A stretch of DNA of 64,000 nt from an uncultured Micrococcaceae bacterium (GTDB lineage: Bacteria; Actinomycetota; Actinomycetes; Actinomycetales; Micrococcaceae). A model generated the notes under the pieces. That model did no database searches. It had not been told where the DNA came from and saw only the letters and a list, made by a program, of their open reading frames with translations. The translations under genes and the position numbers were made by a program. Below, piece by piece: positions 44,367 to 54,177 of this stretch. Location of the stretch: NCBI GenBank assembly GCA_947502645.1, contig CANNAD010000001.1:434001-498000 (forward strand), given 5' to 3'. Each line of letters begins with the position of its first letter. Position 1 is the first letter of the stretch.

Positions 44367-45125
44367 CGCGAGGTCACGCCTGAGACGCACGCGCCGTCGA
44401 ACGGCCGCTGCGATCAGCACCGCAGCCAGAACGGCGGGGAAAACAAGCCCCGAAAAGGCCAGCACGCCGCACCAGAATGTCAATGAAGCAATCAGGCTAT
44501 CCAACAGCTCCGGTCTCAGAGGACGATCAAGCAACGGCTTGCCGGCAAACATCAACAGCAGCACGACGGCGACCGCTCCGGACACCAGCCAACCACCGTA
44601 GTTGCTGAGCGGAACGCCGTAGTACACGCCGCCGTCGGGCCAGATCCAGAAGCCGAGAACAGCCGCACCAGGATCCAGCACGCCATCCACCAGCACCAGG
44701 AACAACGTCGCCAGGGCCACCCGGGCCAGGGCTCCCCTGACTGCAGTGAACATGGCCACTGACCCGATCACCAGCGGAACATAGGACAACGGCAGCAGGT
44801 AGGGAACGATCCCGAACACTTTCGGCCCGAGGGCATCCCCGTAATGAAATTCTCCGTACGGCACTCCGGTCAGCGTCCCAAAACCCTCGATCAGGTAGGC
44901 AAAAACCGATACACCAACAATCGCGGCTGCAGCCCGTGCACCACCGACCTGACGGTACAGACCAATCATGGCCGGCAGCGCAATGATCAGGTTGAACACA
45001 TAGGACGCAGCGGCCGCGCCCGGAACATCAGGGAAACGAAGCACAAAGTACCCGGAGCAAAAGAGCACCCCGCAGAGGATCAGCAGGTAAACGGGAACTG
45101 GCAGCCTGGGCTTAGGCCGAATCAT
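44334..45125 (-). CDS. cruF: CruF-type carotenoid hydratase (bisanhydrobacterioruberin hydratase)
   Basis: 263-residue membrane protein with about seven membrane segments. GVPYGEFHYGDALGPKVFG followed by LPLSYVPLVIGS is the characteristic histidine/aspartate-containing region of the DUF422/CruF family, which adds water across the terminal psi end groups. It is the last gene of the idsA-crtB-crtI-cruF operon. Its ATG lies 14 nt inside the end of crtI. It is convergent with crtD, overlapping by 33 bp. Confidence 0.85.
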   Translation of the reverse strand: MIRPKPRLPVPVYLLILCGVLFCSGYFVLRFPDVPGAAAASYVFNLIIALPAMIGLYRQVGGARAAAAIVGVSVFAYLIEGFGTLTGVPYGEFHYGDALGPKVFGIVPYLLPLSYVPLVIGSVAMFTAVRGALARVALATLFLVLVDGVLDPGAAVLGFWIWPDGGVYYGVPLSNYGGWLVSGAVAVVLLLMFAGKPLLDRPLRPELLDSLIASLTFWCGVLAFSGLVFPAVLAAVLIAAAVRRRVRLRRDLASAAPRAAQGL

Positions 45126-46707
45126 TCGCTGGTTCCGGAGAGGGTTCCGTGGTGGTGTCTCCGCGGAGATGCTTGAGTACCAGTTCCGCACTGATGAGAC
45201 ACATCGGCAGGCCAATGCCCGGGAGAGTGGAAGATCCGGCGTAGTAGAGGCCGTCGACCTTCCTGCTGACGTTGGAACCCCGGAAAAACGCACTCTGCTT
45301 CAGGGTGTGCGCTGGCCCCAGCATGGTGCCGCGCCAGGAATTGAGGTCCTGAACGAAATCCTGCGGACCCACGGTTCGCCGGACCACGATCCTGTCCGCC
45401 AGATCCGGGATGCCAGCCCACTGCGCGATCTGCTCGATGACCGCATCAGCCAGCTGCTCAAGACGGGCATCGCCCTGACCATCGACGCCACCGCTGCCCA
45501 GCGCGGGATCGGAGGGGATCGGCACCAGGACGAAAAGATTCTCATGTCCGGGCGGAGCTGCGTCGACATCCGTTGCGCTCGGCCGGCAGACATACAGTGA
45601 CGGCGGATCAGGAACTGACGGGTGCGGACCAAAGATTCTGTGGAAGTTCTCTTTCCAGTCCGTGCTGAACAGCAGCGTGTGATGCTTCAGCTGCGGCACC
45701 TCCCCGCGGACACCCAGATAGATCAGCAGCCCGCCGGGGCCCGGGGTCCTCCCCCGCCAATACTTCTCTGGGTAGGTCTGATGCTCGGTCGGCAGCAGCG
45801 TGGTTTCGGTGTGGTGCAAGTCAGCAGCCGAGACGACGACGTCGGCCTTCACCTCGCAGGGCTGGCCCTGATCGTCGGTGAACTCCACACCGGTGACCGA
45901 AGGTCGCTTTCTGCGCCCCGGCGACTCGTGTTCGCTCTGGGTGCTGATCGCCGTCACGGTGGCGCCCGTTCGGATGGTCACGCCTTCCGCAGCGCAAATC
46001 TCCTCGATGGCTTCGACAATCCGGGTGAACCCACCCTGCGGGTAATAAACTCCGTCGGCAAGGTCCAGACGGCTCATGAGGTGATACATGCTCGGAGTGA
46101 TGAAGGGCGAAGAGCCCAGAAAAACGGCTGGATAGCCCAGAATCTGTCTCAACCGTGGATCCCTGAACCGGTTTCCAACGAAACGGTGCAGCGGCTGCAG
46201 CAACAGCTGGAACAGCTTGGGAACCCGCCGCAGAACATCCGCAGACAGGAACGGCCTATAGGAGACGAACGTCGAGTAGAGGAACCGCTTCTTCGCCATG
46301 TCATACGTGTCGATGGCGGAGTCCAGGTACCGCTCAAGCTGCGCTCCCGCACCTGCTTCGACGGACTCGAACAGCTCAACGTTCTCCGCGCGGGTCGGTG
46401 CAATATCGATCGGCTCCGGCTGGTCTTCAAACACCACGCGGTATCCGGGCTCGAGCTTGACCAGATCCAGCGCCTGCGCTGACGACGTCCCGAGAAGCCG
46501 GAAATAGTGGTCAAAAACTTCCGGCATCAGATACCAGGAAGGTCCGGTATCAAACCGGAACCCGGACTCTTCCCAAATACCCGCGCGTCCGCCGACAACT
46601 GGCTGCTTCTCCAGGACGGTGACCGAGTAGCCCTCCCGTGCCAGTAAGGCTGCGGTAGCGAGCCCGCTGATCCCGGCCCCAATCACGACGACGTCTTTCC
46701 CGTTCAT
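45112..46707 (-). CDS. crtI: Phytoene desaturase
   Basis: 531 residues. VVVIGAGISGLATAALLARE is the FAD dinucleotide motif, with VGGRAG and FDTGPSWYLMPEVFDHYF typical of CrtI. The C-terminal GSSTLPGIGLPMCLISAELV completes the FAD site. It converts phytoene to lycopene by successive desaturations. The ATG overlaps the crtB stop (ATGA). Confidence 0.93.
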   Translation of the reverse strand: MNGKDVVVIGAGISGLATAALLAREGYSVTVLEKQPVVGGRAGIWEESGFRFDTGPSWYLMPEVFDHYFRLLGTSSAQALDLVKLEPGYRVVFEDQPEPIDIAPTRAENVELFESVEAGAGAQLERYLDSAIDTYDMAKKRFLYSTFVSYRPFLSADVLRRVPKLFQLLLQPLHRFVGNRFRDPRLRQILGYPAVFLGSSPFITPSMYHLMSRLDLADGVYYPQGGFTRIVEAIEEICAAEGVTIRTGATVTAISTQSEHESPGRRKRPSVTGVEFTDDQGQPCEVKADVVVSAADLHHTETTLLPTEHQTYPEKYWRGRTPGPGGLLIYLGVRGEVPQLKHHTLLFSTDWKENFHRIFGPHPSVPDPPSLYVCRPSATDVDAAPPGHENLFVLVPIPSDPALGSGGVDGQGDARLEQLADAVIEQIAQWAGIPDLADRIVVRRTVGPQDFVQDLNSWRGTMLGPAHTLKQSAFFRGSNVSRKVDGLYYAGSSTLPGIGLPMCLISAELVLKHLRGDTTTEPSPEPANDSA

Positions 46708-47618
46708 CGCGGTCTCCGATCCAAGCGGTTTCGGCCCCGCGGCAGTGAATCAGCCACAGCCACGCGGGCAGCCAGGAGGAGCTTCACAGCGTTGGGGACC
46801 CGCACGCGGGTTCGGAGGAGCTCAGAAGCAGGCGTCGCCTCCAGCCGCCGAAAGAGCTCCGTGAAAAGTTCCTGGGCCAGGGCCACCGCGAACCTGCTCG
46901 ACGCCGGCAGGTAAGGAATGGCTGCGGCAGAGACGCTGAGATCCGATGCGATATCTGCCAGCAGCCGATCCTTCTCAGCTGTCGAGAAATGGTCGATACG
47001 GACTCCCGGGAAATAGCTACGGCCCAGAGTTTCGAAGTCCTGTGCCAGGTCGCGCAGGAAATTGATCTTCTGAAACGCGGCGCCCAGTTTGCGTGCACCG
47101 TCGGCGAGCGCCTGTTCCTTCTCGGCGGCCCCATCCGTTCCGTGGAGGAAGATCTTGAGGCACATCAGGCCAACAACTTCGGCGGAACCGTAGATGTAGT
47201 CCCTGAACGATTCATCAGTGTGCTCGGTGCGGGAAAGGTCCGCCCTCATGGAGCTGAAGAATGGCCGGGTGAGGTCTGTGCCGATGCCAACCTCTCTGGC
47301 GGTGAGGCCGAAGGCGTGGACAGCCAGATTGGAGCTGTATCCCAGGGACATGGCCAGCTCGGTTTCGCGCTCGAGCGCGTCCAGGCAGTCCAGTATTTCG
47401 CTTAGCTGCAGGTTGGCCGCAGCAGCGGTCCCGTCCACAATTTCGTCCGCAAGACGAACCAGGGCGTAGACAGACTGAATACGTGGCCGGACACCGTTCG
47501 CGAGCAGACGTGAGGCCAGGCCGAATGATGTCGAGTAGGTTCGGATAACTTTCCCGGCAGTAGCTATTGCCACCGCGTTATATACGGTGAGCCCCGTTGT
47601 GGCGTTGATGGTGCTCAC
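46704..47618 (-). CDS. crtB: Phytoene synthase
   Basis: Joins two GGPP molecules head to head. The 304 residues include TYSTSFGLASRLL, the first Asp-rich motif RLADEIVDG, and the second region NFLRDLAQDFETLGRSYFPG. The GTG start overlaps the stop of the GGPP synthase gene (GTGA). Confidence 0.93.
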   Translation of the reverse strand: MSTINATTGLTVYNAVAIATAGKVIRTYSTSFGLASRLLANGVRPRIQSVYALVRLADEIVDGTAAAANLQLSEILDCLDALERETELAMSLGYSSNLAVHAFGLTAREVGIGTDLTRPFFSSMRADLSRTEHTDESFRDYIYGSAEVVGLMCLKIFLHGTDGAAEKEQALADGARKLGAAFQKINFLRDLAQDFETLGRSYFPGVRIDHFSTAEKDRLLADIASDLSVSAAAIPYLPASSRFAVALAQELFTELFRRLEATPASELLRTRVRVPNAVKLLLAARVAVADSLPRGRNRLDRRPR

Positions 47619-48682
47619 CGGACCCTGTGCAGGGATTCAGCGATAACGGGGTCAAGGGCGAGCTGCAGACGCTGGGGAACCACGTCGGAATGCAGGTGAG
47701 TGCGTGCCCGCTCCGCATATTGTTGGGCTGTTTGCAGCGCATAATCGTAGGCGCCGCACTCCCGGAGGAGGGTTCGAGCGCGTTCCGCCTGCTCCCGCGT
47801 GAGTTCAGGAGAACCAACCAGCGTGGACAATTCATCCCAGACTGACGTTTCCCGGGCAAAGGCAATCAGGACCGTCGATTTTCCTTCACGCAGATCTCCC
47901 AGGACAGTCTTGCCCGTTTCGGATTCATTGCCGAAAACGCCGAGCAGGTCATCGACCAGCTGGTATGCCGTGCCGATATCCCGGCCGAACTCCCCCAGGA
48001 TCTGCACAACCTCTGGAGCGGCACCGGCAAGAGTCGCGCCAGCTCGCAGAGGGCACTCGAAGGAGTAGGCGGCGGTTTTGAGAGCAGCCATATGGATGAT
48101 CTCGTCCAGCGCATTTGAACCAGATCCTATGGAAAAATCCAGATCGATGATCTCACCTGCCGCTGAGGCAAAGACGGCATCATCGAGAATCTCGCGTAAC
48201 GCCTGATTCATCTCTGTCGAGGTGCCAGCGGAGTCCAGCAGAACGAAGGCGTTCGACAACGCGAGATCACCGGCAATGACGCCCGCTGAAAGTCCCCGGT
48301 GCTGTGCCGTGTTGACGCTGACACCAGCTTCCTGGGCCTTCCGGCGATACGACCCGGAAACATTGTCCCGTCCGCGCCGAACGAAGTCCAGGTCGATGAC
48401 GTCGTCGTGCACAATGAGCGCTGTGTGGAGAAGTTCAAAGGCCGCCCCAACATGGGCTGCCGCCTCCAGCTGGTTGCCGCCGAGGTGAACGTACGCTGCG
48501 AGAACCATTCGGGGGCGAAACCGCTTCCCCTCAAGCGTGCACTTTTCCAGTGACTCCCAGAGGCTGAGATACCGCGGACTGACTCTTCCAGCCCTGCCCC
48601 TGGAACGCGTGAAGAAATCCGAGAGGACTTTTTCGACATGGTGCTGGCCAACGAATGCTTCAGTTGAGGAAGGTATGGCCAT
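47615..48682 (-). CDS. crtE: Geranylgeranyl diphosphate synthase (polyprenyl synthetase)
   Basis: Makes the C20 precursor GGPP from IPP and DMAPP, 355 residues. The first Asp-rich motif is HDDVIDLD near residue 93, and the second LVDDLLGVFGNESETGK near 240. Small residues before the first motif fit a C20 product, but chain length cannot be fixed by eye. It heads the crtE-crtB-crtI-cruF operon. TACTAT lies 4 nt before the ATG, slightly too close for the leaderless spacing seen elsewhere; a GTG six codons upstream is possible. Confidence 0.88.
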   Translation of the reverse strand: MAIPSSTEAFVGQHHVEKVLSDFFTRSRGRAGRVSPRYLSLWESLEKCTLEGKRFRPRMVLAAYVHLGGNQLEAAAHVGAAFELLHTALIVHDDVIDLDFVRRGRDNVSGSYRRKAQEAGVSVNTAQHRGLSAGVIAGDLALSNAFVLLDSAGTSTEMNQALREILDDAVFASAAGEIIDLDFSIGSGSNALDEIIHMAALKTAAYSFECPLRAGATLAGAAPEVVQILGEFGRDIGTAYQLVDDLLGVFGNESETGKTVLGDLREGKSTVLIAFARETSVWDELSTLVGSPELTREQAERARTLLRECGAYDYALQTAQQYAERARTHLHSDVVPQRLQLALDPVIAESLHRVR

Positions 48683-48747
48683 AGGTATAGTAAACAGCAC
48701 TGCGGTACGCCTTGAGAACAGGCTGGGCGTCGTGTTCGTCCGCTACC

Positions 48748-49932
48748 TCACTTCGTGGCGCACTGACCTGATGAAACGGTGTTGGTGTACTGCTCTGCCT
48801 TCTCCGCGATGGATCCCATGACCTCTAGGGACAACGCGTATCCCACAGGAGCTGCCGCCTTCGATTTCGCGAAGATCACTCCGCTGACTTTGCCCTGCAT
48901 AGTCAGCAACGGCCCGCCCGAGTTCCCCTGCTCGACGTTCGCCGCGATAGTGTAGACGTTCAGCGGTTTGGGGTTCGCCCCATAAATGTTCTGGACGGCG
49001 ATCGGCGAGCGAGCCTGGACACGTGCGGGCTGGATCTGGAACGGGCCTCCGGAGGGATAACCGGCAAAAGCTGCGGTTGCACCGTTCTCAAGGTTTGGTC
49101 CCAGAGGCAGCGGGGCAGCGGTGAGTCCCTCGACGGCGATCACCGCGATATCGCGTGCCTCATCGAAGTGAACCACACGGCCGGCCAGCGAACGCCCGTT
49201 CGGCAGCTGCACCACGGGCTCGTTCACGCCCGCCACCACGTGGGCATTGGTCATCACGCGCTCCGGAGCCGCAACCCAACCGGAACCGGTCTGGTTCTGT
49301 CCGCACTGGAATGCGGTTCCCATGATCTTGACCACGGAGCGTGAAGCCGCGGCCAGCGCAGGAGTGTCCACCGCAGTTTCCGGGATGGGCGAGAGTTCTG
49401 CCGGTTGCACACTATCGATGATGCGCGGGATGCCATCGGCCACTACTGCGCCGCGAAGCTTCGCCGACCACGCCCTGACCGGGTCAGGGGTCATCTCCGT
49501 GATGCTGGAGAGGACTTTGGACGATCCGATTTCCTTCGACAGGAACGGGATACCGAGAGCGCTGACCGTAAACGCCAGCATGGACATGACAAGCGCTGCC
49601 ACGATCACATTCGCTGCACCGCCAAGCAGCCTGTCCACCAAACGGAGCGGACGGAAGTTCAGCCAGCGGCGGATCCCCGCGCCGAGGCCTGCCCCTATGG
49701 ACTGGCCAAGGACCACGAGCACAATGGCCGTGGCAAGAATGCCGATGACACGCCACGCCTCACCCGGCACCCATTCGCTGACCAGAGGGATCGCGAAGAA
49801 AGCAGCAACTGCACCAGCGACAAACCCGACAAGACCGCCGAGCGTCACCAGAAAGCCGTTGCGCAAGCCCACCACGAGGTACACGAGCAGCGCCAGAATC
49901 AGGAGGATGTCCAGCATTGTTAACCCGAGCAC
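48748..49932 (-). CDS. marP: MarP-type membrane serine protease (CvpA domain plus trypsin domain)
   Basis: 394 residues. Four N-terminal membrane segments of the CvpA type (MLDILLILALLVYLVVGLR onward) anchor an extracytoplasmic chymotrypsin-like protease with His in VMTNAHVVAGV, Asp in ARDIAVIAVE and Ser in VEQGNSGGPLL. Cysteines in FQCGQ and in the C-terminal GQC could form the MarP disulfide. MarP protects mycobacteria against acid and oxidative stress. The GTG start has GGAG 6 nt upstream. In mycobacteria marP follows the NUDIX and nth genes; here they are 15 kb away. Confidence 0.9.
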   Translation of the reverse strand: MLGLTMLDILLILALLVYLVVGLRNGFLVTLGGLVGFVAGAVAAFFAIPLVSEWVPGEAWRVIGILATAIVLVVLGQSIGAGLGAGIRRWLNFRPLRLVDRLLGGAANVIVAALVMSMLAFTVSALGIPFLSKEIGSSKVLSSITEMTPDPVRAWSAKLRGAVVADGIPRIIDSVQPAELSPIPETAVDTPALAAASRSVVKIMGTAFQCGQNQTGSGWVAAPERVMTNAHVVAGVNEPVVQLPNGRSLAGRVVHFDEARDIAVIAVEGLTAAPLPLGPNLENGATAAFAGYPSGGPFQIQPARVQARSPIAVQNIYGANPKPLNVYTIAANVEQGNSGGPLLTMQGKVSGVIFAKSKAAAPVGYALSLEVMGSIAEKAEQYTNTVSSGQCATK

Positions 49933-50025
49933 TATTTACTCCAAAGGGGCGGATCGGTGAAAAGTATTTCCTGCGCCACGCATGCGTGCCGTTAGTGGAA
50001 ACAGTCTAGTCCCGGGCACTGACAA

Positions 50026-51147
50026 TCAGCTGGAGGGGCCGCGGGCGTCCGCCACGATGACCACACCGTCCGAGGCCGGCGCAAGATCCAGCGGAGCGAT
50101 GTCTGCCTCCTGCCAGGAACGGCGCAGCTCCCCCACACGCTCAGGTGCTATCAGGGCTATTCCGCAGTCTCCGGCACCGGAGCCGGACAGCTTGCCCGAG
50201 CCTCCCGCGCGTCCGGCGAGCGCCGACAGCGTGGCGAGCAGCTCCGTTTCAATGGGAGCGTCCGCTTCGAGGCCGAGCCGCTTCAACGCCTCGTGGTTCG
50301 CGGCCAGTCCTCGAAGGACAGCGGATGCGTCGTTCGCCGCAAAGCCCTCCAGCGCCAGCCCGACCGCCGTCTGGCTGGCAGTCAGAAAACGCTGATACTC
50401 CGGGCCTGCAGCCCTCCGGAATATCCGGATTCTCTCCAACATGGGACCAGTGGACGCCGGGCTACCGGTCCAACCCACACAAAGCTCCAGCCCATCCGGA
50501 AGCGTCAGCGGTTCCACAACAAGGTGCGGCCACGGCTCATCGATCAACGTCTTCAACGGTTTGCCCGAGTCCAGCTCGCGCTTCAGCCATGCCGGGCCGA
50601 ACGATTCGTAGTGGAGCCAGCCGCCGAACGTTGACGCGGCGACGTCGGCCCCTGATCCTGATCCCTGACCGCGGAAATGGGCCACCGCAGCAATTTTGAA
50701 CACCACATCCGGGGTGACAGGAACCGTCGACGTCAGGCGCAGCAGGGCAGCCACAACACCGACGACGACGGCGGCGCTGGAACCGAGCCCATATTTCCGG
50801 CCGGAGGGGTCGTCCAGTTCGCTTCGAACGTCCAGACGTCCACTGGCTACGCGCCCCTGCTGGTATTGCGCGACCGCGCTGATTGCCTCACCGATGAACA
50901 CGAGGCGAGGGTCCTCGATGTCGAAGCGCAGCTGGCCGTCGTCGAATTTCCAGGTGACGCCCCCGAGGCCAAGATCGGGAAGATCCAGCCGACTGGTCCC
51001 GCAGGGACGGGCAGTGACAACGATGGACCGGTTGACCGCTGCCACGATGCTGGGCTGCCCGGGTTCGAGCACCGCGTACTCGCCGGCGATCATGAGCTTG
51101 CCCGGTACATTGACCCAGAAACTGGACTCTTCGGACAGCATGCTCAT
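50026..51147 (-). CDS. Phosphomevalonate kinase
   Basis: GHMP-family kinase of 373 residues converting mevalonate 5-phosphate to the diphosphate. FWVNVPGKLMIAGEYAVLEP is motif 1, GLGSSAAVVVGVVAALL motif 2 (ATP loop), and GSGAGDCGIALI motif 3. Its ATG overlaps the stop of the decarboxylase gene (ATGA). It is the last gene of the mevalonate operon. Confidence 0.9.
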   Translation of the reverse strand: MSMLSEESSFWVNVPGKLMIAGEYAVLEPGQPSIVAAVNRSIVVTARPCGTSRLDLPDLGLGGVTWKFDDGQLRFDIEDPRLVFIGEAISAVAQYQQGRVASGRLDVRSELDDPSGRKYGLGSSAAVVVGVVAALLRLTSTVPVTPDVVFKIAAVAHFRGQGSGSGADVAASTFGGWLHYESFGPAWLKRELDSGKPLKTLIDEPWPHLVVEPLTLPDGLELCVGWTGSPASTGPMLERIRIFRRAAGPEYQRFLTASQTAVGLALEGFAANDASAVLRGLAANHEALKRLGLEADAPIETELLATLSALAGRAGGSGKLSGSGAGDCGIALIAPERVGELRRSWQEADIAPLDLAPASDGVVIVADARGPSS

Positions 51148-52130
51148 TCGGCGGTGCGAGTCACGTGCGCGCGCGGTCCCGGGTGCGAAACGAAGGTTTG
51201 AGTGACGCCCGCAAGCTCACCGAGCCGGGCGTTCACGAGAGCTGCGTCGTCGGGCTGGCAGAGCACCACCACGTGCGGTCCCGCATCCATCGTGAAATAC
51301 GCTTCCGTGCCGGAAGCCCGAAGCTCGCGCACTGTCTGCATGATCTCAAGGGAAGCGGGGAGCCAGTAGGTGAACGGCGGGGACGCTGCGAGGGTGGTGG
51401 CATGCATCTTGAGAGCGTTGGACTCCGCTGCTGTTCCCAGCAGTTCGAAGTCGCGTTCCTGGATGCCGCGCCTCACGTTCGCCAGATCGTCCTCGACCGT
51501 GTCCAACCAGCCCTGGTAATACGGGGAGGTATCCACCGTGCGGCGCATGCCATCACGGCTGGAAACGTCCTTTGCACCGGCGTCCACACAGGCTGCGATC
51601 ATGACGACATCCCAGTGATGTTCGTCGGCCACCTGAATGCCGTGCGAGTCGCGGCCGTCCGCCTCCACACCCATTTGCCACTCGACGAATCCGCCATGGA
51701 TGGACCGGCTGGCCGAACCTGAACCCCTGCGGGCGAGAATCGACAGCTGCGTATCATCCAGTTCCAACCCAAGAGCGGCGGCACCGGCCGTCGCCAACGC
51801 CGCGAACCCGGACGCCGAAGACGCCAGACCCGCAGCGGTAGGACCACTGTTCACGGAATCGACGACGGCGGCGGCGCGCGTACCTGCCACAGCCCGGACA
51901 TGATCCAGGGCCGCCGTCACCCGGCGAGTGGCGTCCGCACCGGCCAGTTCGCCGTCGAGCGTGAAAGTGTCCGCGGTGAGCGACTCATCGAAGCGCACGC
52001 TCGTCGTCGTGAAAATCGCGTCAACCGTCATCGACAAGCTTGGGTTCGTGGGCAGGATGAGCTTCTCATCCCGCTTTCCCCAATACTTCACCAGGGCGAT
52101 ATTGCTGTACGCGGTCGCTTTCGCTTCCAT
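51144..52130 (-). CDS. mvaD: Diphosphomevalonate decarboxylase
   Basis: ATP-dependent decarboxylation of mevalonate diphosphate to IPP. The roughly 328 residues start with the family signature AYSNIALVKYWGKRDEKL; the ATP loop is AAGLASSASGFAAL near residue 100. The downstream ATG (52130) gives the usual N-terminus; GTG 52151 is an alternative. It lies between the IPP isomerase and phosphomevalonate kinase genes. Confidence 0.92.
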   Translation of the reverse strand: MEAKATAYSNIALVKYWGKRDEKLILPTNPSLSMTVDAIFTTTSVRFDESLTADTFTLDGELAGADATRRVTAALDHVRAVAGTRAAAVVDSVNSGPTAAGLASSASGFAALATAGAAALGLELDDTQLSILARRGSGSASRSIHGGFVEWQMGVEADGRDSHGIQVADEHHWDVVMIAACVDAGAKDVSSRDGMRRTVDTSPYYQGWLDTVEDDLANVRRGIQERDFELLGTAAESNALKMHATTLAASPPFTYWLPASLEIMQTVRELRASGTEAYFTMDAGPHVVVLCQPDDAALVNARLGELAGVTQTFVSHPGPRAHVTRTAE

Positions 52131-52176
52131 CGGGCTATTGTCTCGTTTCACTCGCGGTGATGGTCAAGGACGGGGT

Positions 52177-53202
52177 TCAGGGCAGCAGCCGGTGCCGGTT
52201 GGCTTTCAGCGCTACCAGTGAATCCGCGCCGGTCAGGAACATGGCTGCACGAAGCTCGTACAGAACCTGCTCAAGGTGCTCGACGACGGCTTCCGCCGAG
52301 ATTGTGGCGGGCTTCAGCAGCGGCATGGCGAACCCGGCCAGATCCGCACCCAGTACGAGCGCCTTGGCAACGTCCAGCCCCGTTTTGATCCCGCCGGAAG
52401 CGATCAGAGGCAGCTCAGGAATAGCAGAGTGAGCGCCGGTGAGGCACTCGACGGTCGGGATGCCCCAGTCGCTGAAAACCTCGCCAAGCCTGCGCTGGCG
52501 CCCATCGGTTGCCCGGCGCGATTCGATGCTCGCCCACGATGTTCCGCCCGCACCACTGACGTCCACAGCTGCGACGCCAGCCTCCGCCAACTGCACGGCC
52601 AGCACCGGATCAATGCCACAGCCCACTTCCTTGATCAGGACCGGGCAGTCGAGGCGGTCCACGAGCAGTTCGATCTTGTAGAGAAGTCCGCTGAAGTCTG
52701 TGTCCCCGCCCGCCTGGACTATTTCCTGCAGCGGGTTCAGGTGCAGGAAGATCCCGTCCGCATCCAGAAGATCGATGGTGCGCTGGACATCCTCGGCACT
52801 GACGCCCTTGTTCAGCTGGACCGCACCAATATTGCCGAACAGCGGAACACCGGAGGCCGCATCCCGTGCGGCACGGAAACTCTCGAGCGCCTCGGGCTGC
52901 TCGATCAGGACCCGCTGGCTACCGACCGACATGGGAATGCGAAGCTGCGCGGCAGCTTCTGCCAGGTTCCGGTTGATCACCCCGGCTTCCGCATTGCCGC
53001 CGGTCATACTCGAAATCAACAGCGGCGCCCCCAGCGCGTGCCCCAGGAATGAGGTCTCCGTGGTGACGTCGTCGAACGTTGTTTCCGGCAACGCCTGATG
53101 CACAAAGCGGTACCCGCCAAAGCCGGTGGCCGTGGACATACTCACATCCTCATTGAGGACAATGTCAATGTGATCGGACTTGCGCTGCACAATGCCTGTC
53201 AC
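52177..53202 (-). CDS. fni: Type 2 isopentenyl-diphosphate delta-isomerase
   Basis: FMN- and NADPH-dependent interconversion of IPP and DMAPP, 341 residues. RKSDHIDIVLNEDV is the N-terminus, SSMTGGNAEAG the flavin-binding turn, and DVSGAGGTSWASIE the phosphate-binding loop. The GTG start overlaps the mevalonate kinase stop (GTGA). Confidence 0.93.
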   Translation of the reverse strand: MTGIVQRKSDHIDIVLNEDVSMSTATGFGGYRFVHQALPETTFDDVTTETSFLGHALGAPLLISSMTGGNAEAGVINRNLAEAAAQLRIPMSVGSQRVLIEQPEALESFRAARDAASGVPLFGNIGAVQLNKGVSAEDVQRTIDLLDADGIFLHLNPLQEIVQAGGDTDFSGLLYKIELLVDRLDCPVLIKEVGCGIDPVLAVQLAEAGVAAVDVSGAGGTSWASIESRRATDGRQRRLGEVFSDWGIPTVECLTGAHSAIPELPLIASGGIKTGLDVAKALVLGADLAGFAMPLLKPATISAEAVVEHLEQVLYELRAAMFLTGADSLVALKANRHRLLP

Positions 53203-54158
53203 GGTGCTTCCTCCACGGTTCTCTCATGCACGACGACGGACCATGTCTCCTGCGCGCCAGCGGCCTCGAGTGCGCTGGCCAACGGCGCCACGGACTCGGC
53301 GTCCGGCGCCAAGGCCACCACGCAACCGCCCAACCCACTACCGGTGATCTTCGCGCCCACTGCTCCACTGCGCAAGGCCTCACTGATCAGCGAGTCCAGA
53401 ACGGAATCGCTCACACCAATCGCCGACAGTTCCCGCTGCGCGGCATTCATGGACGAGCCCAGGACCTCTGTATCGCCGTCGCGCAGTGCGTCCTGCACGT
53501 CCTCAACCACCACAGCCAACTGGTCAAGATGCGCTTCCGTTGCGTCGCGGTCATTCTCAAAACGACAGCGGACACCTTCCACGGCAGCCCGGGTATTGCC
53601 CTTCCGCCCGGAATCAGCCACCACCAGGTGAAGGGCGCGACCAACGGGCAACTGGATGATCGGCGCGCCCTTGATGAACCGGAACGGGCCGGTAGCAACC
53701 ACGGCCTCCGCATCGATCCCGCTCGGGGTGCCGTGCGCGTGAACCTCCGCAATCCGGACCAGCGCCATCTCTTCCTCATGCGAAAGCACAGCACCGTAGT
53801 AGGAAGCGATGCCACGAACAGCCGACGCCGCCACCGCAGCACTCGATCCCAGCCCCCGCCCCGTGGGAATAGTGGAATCAACCTGGATCATGAAGTGATC
53901 GTGAGGATGCCCCACCGCGTCCACGGTTGCGCGGATACAGTCCACCATCCCGCTGAGAATGTCTGGTGCGTCGTCGAGCGTTCCCTCGTAGTACGCACTC
54001 GATACGCGCGACGGGCCATCAATGGAGGAGATCCGGGCCCGCGCCATCAACCGGGTGAACGGCAGGGCAATAGCCGGGCGGTCGTAGACCACCGAGTGCT
54101 CCCCTGCCAGGATCAGTTTCCCGCTCGCGAGTCCCAACGAGGGCCGGGGAGAAGCCAT
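53199..54158 (-). CDS. mvk: Mevalonate kinase
   Basis: GHMP kinase of about 319 residues phosphorylating mevalonate. SGKLILAGEHSVVYDRPAIA is motif 1, RGLGSSAAVAASAVRG motif 2 and GSGLGGCVVAL motif 3. The ATG at 54158 follows the HMG-CoA reductase stop by 19 bp; longer in-frame starts overlap that gene and add no family sequence. Confidence 0.9.
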   Translation of the reverse strand: MASPRPSLGLASGKLILAGEHSVVYDRPAIALPFTRLMARARISSIDGPSRVSSAYYEGTLDDAPDILSGMVDCIRATVDAVGHPHDHFMIQVDSTIPTGRGLGSSAAVAASAVRGIASYYGAVLSHEEEMALVRIAEVHAHGTPSGIDAEAVVATGPFRFIKGAPIIQLPVGRALHLVVADSGRKGNTRAAVEGVRCRFENDRDATEAHLDQLAVVVEDVQDALRDGDTEVLGSSMNAAQRELSAIGVSDSVLDSLISEALRSGAVGAKITGSGLGGCVVALAPDAESVAPLASALEAAGAQETWSVVVHERTVEEAP

Positions 54159-54177
54159 CGGATTCGAGGTTGAAGTA

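Noticed and set aside
48686-48691. TACTAT before crtE as a leaderless promoter
   Set aside because: Only 4 nt separate it from the ATG, outside the 6-7 nt spacing seen for the other genes; an upstream GTG start is also possible.
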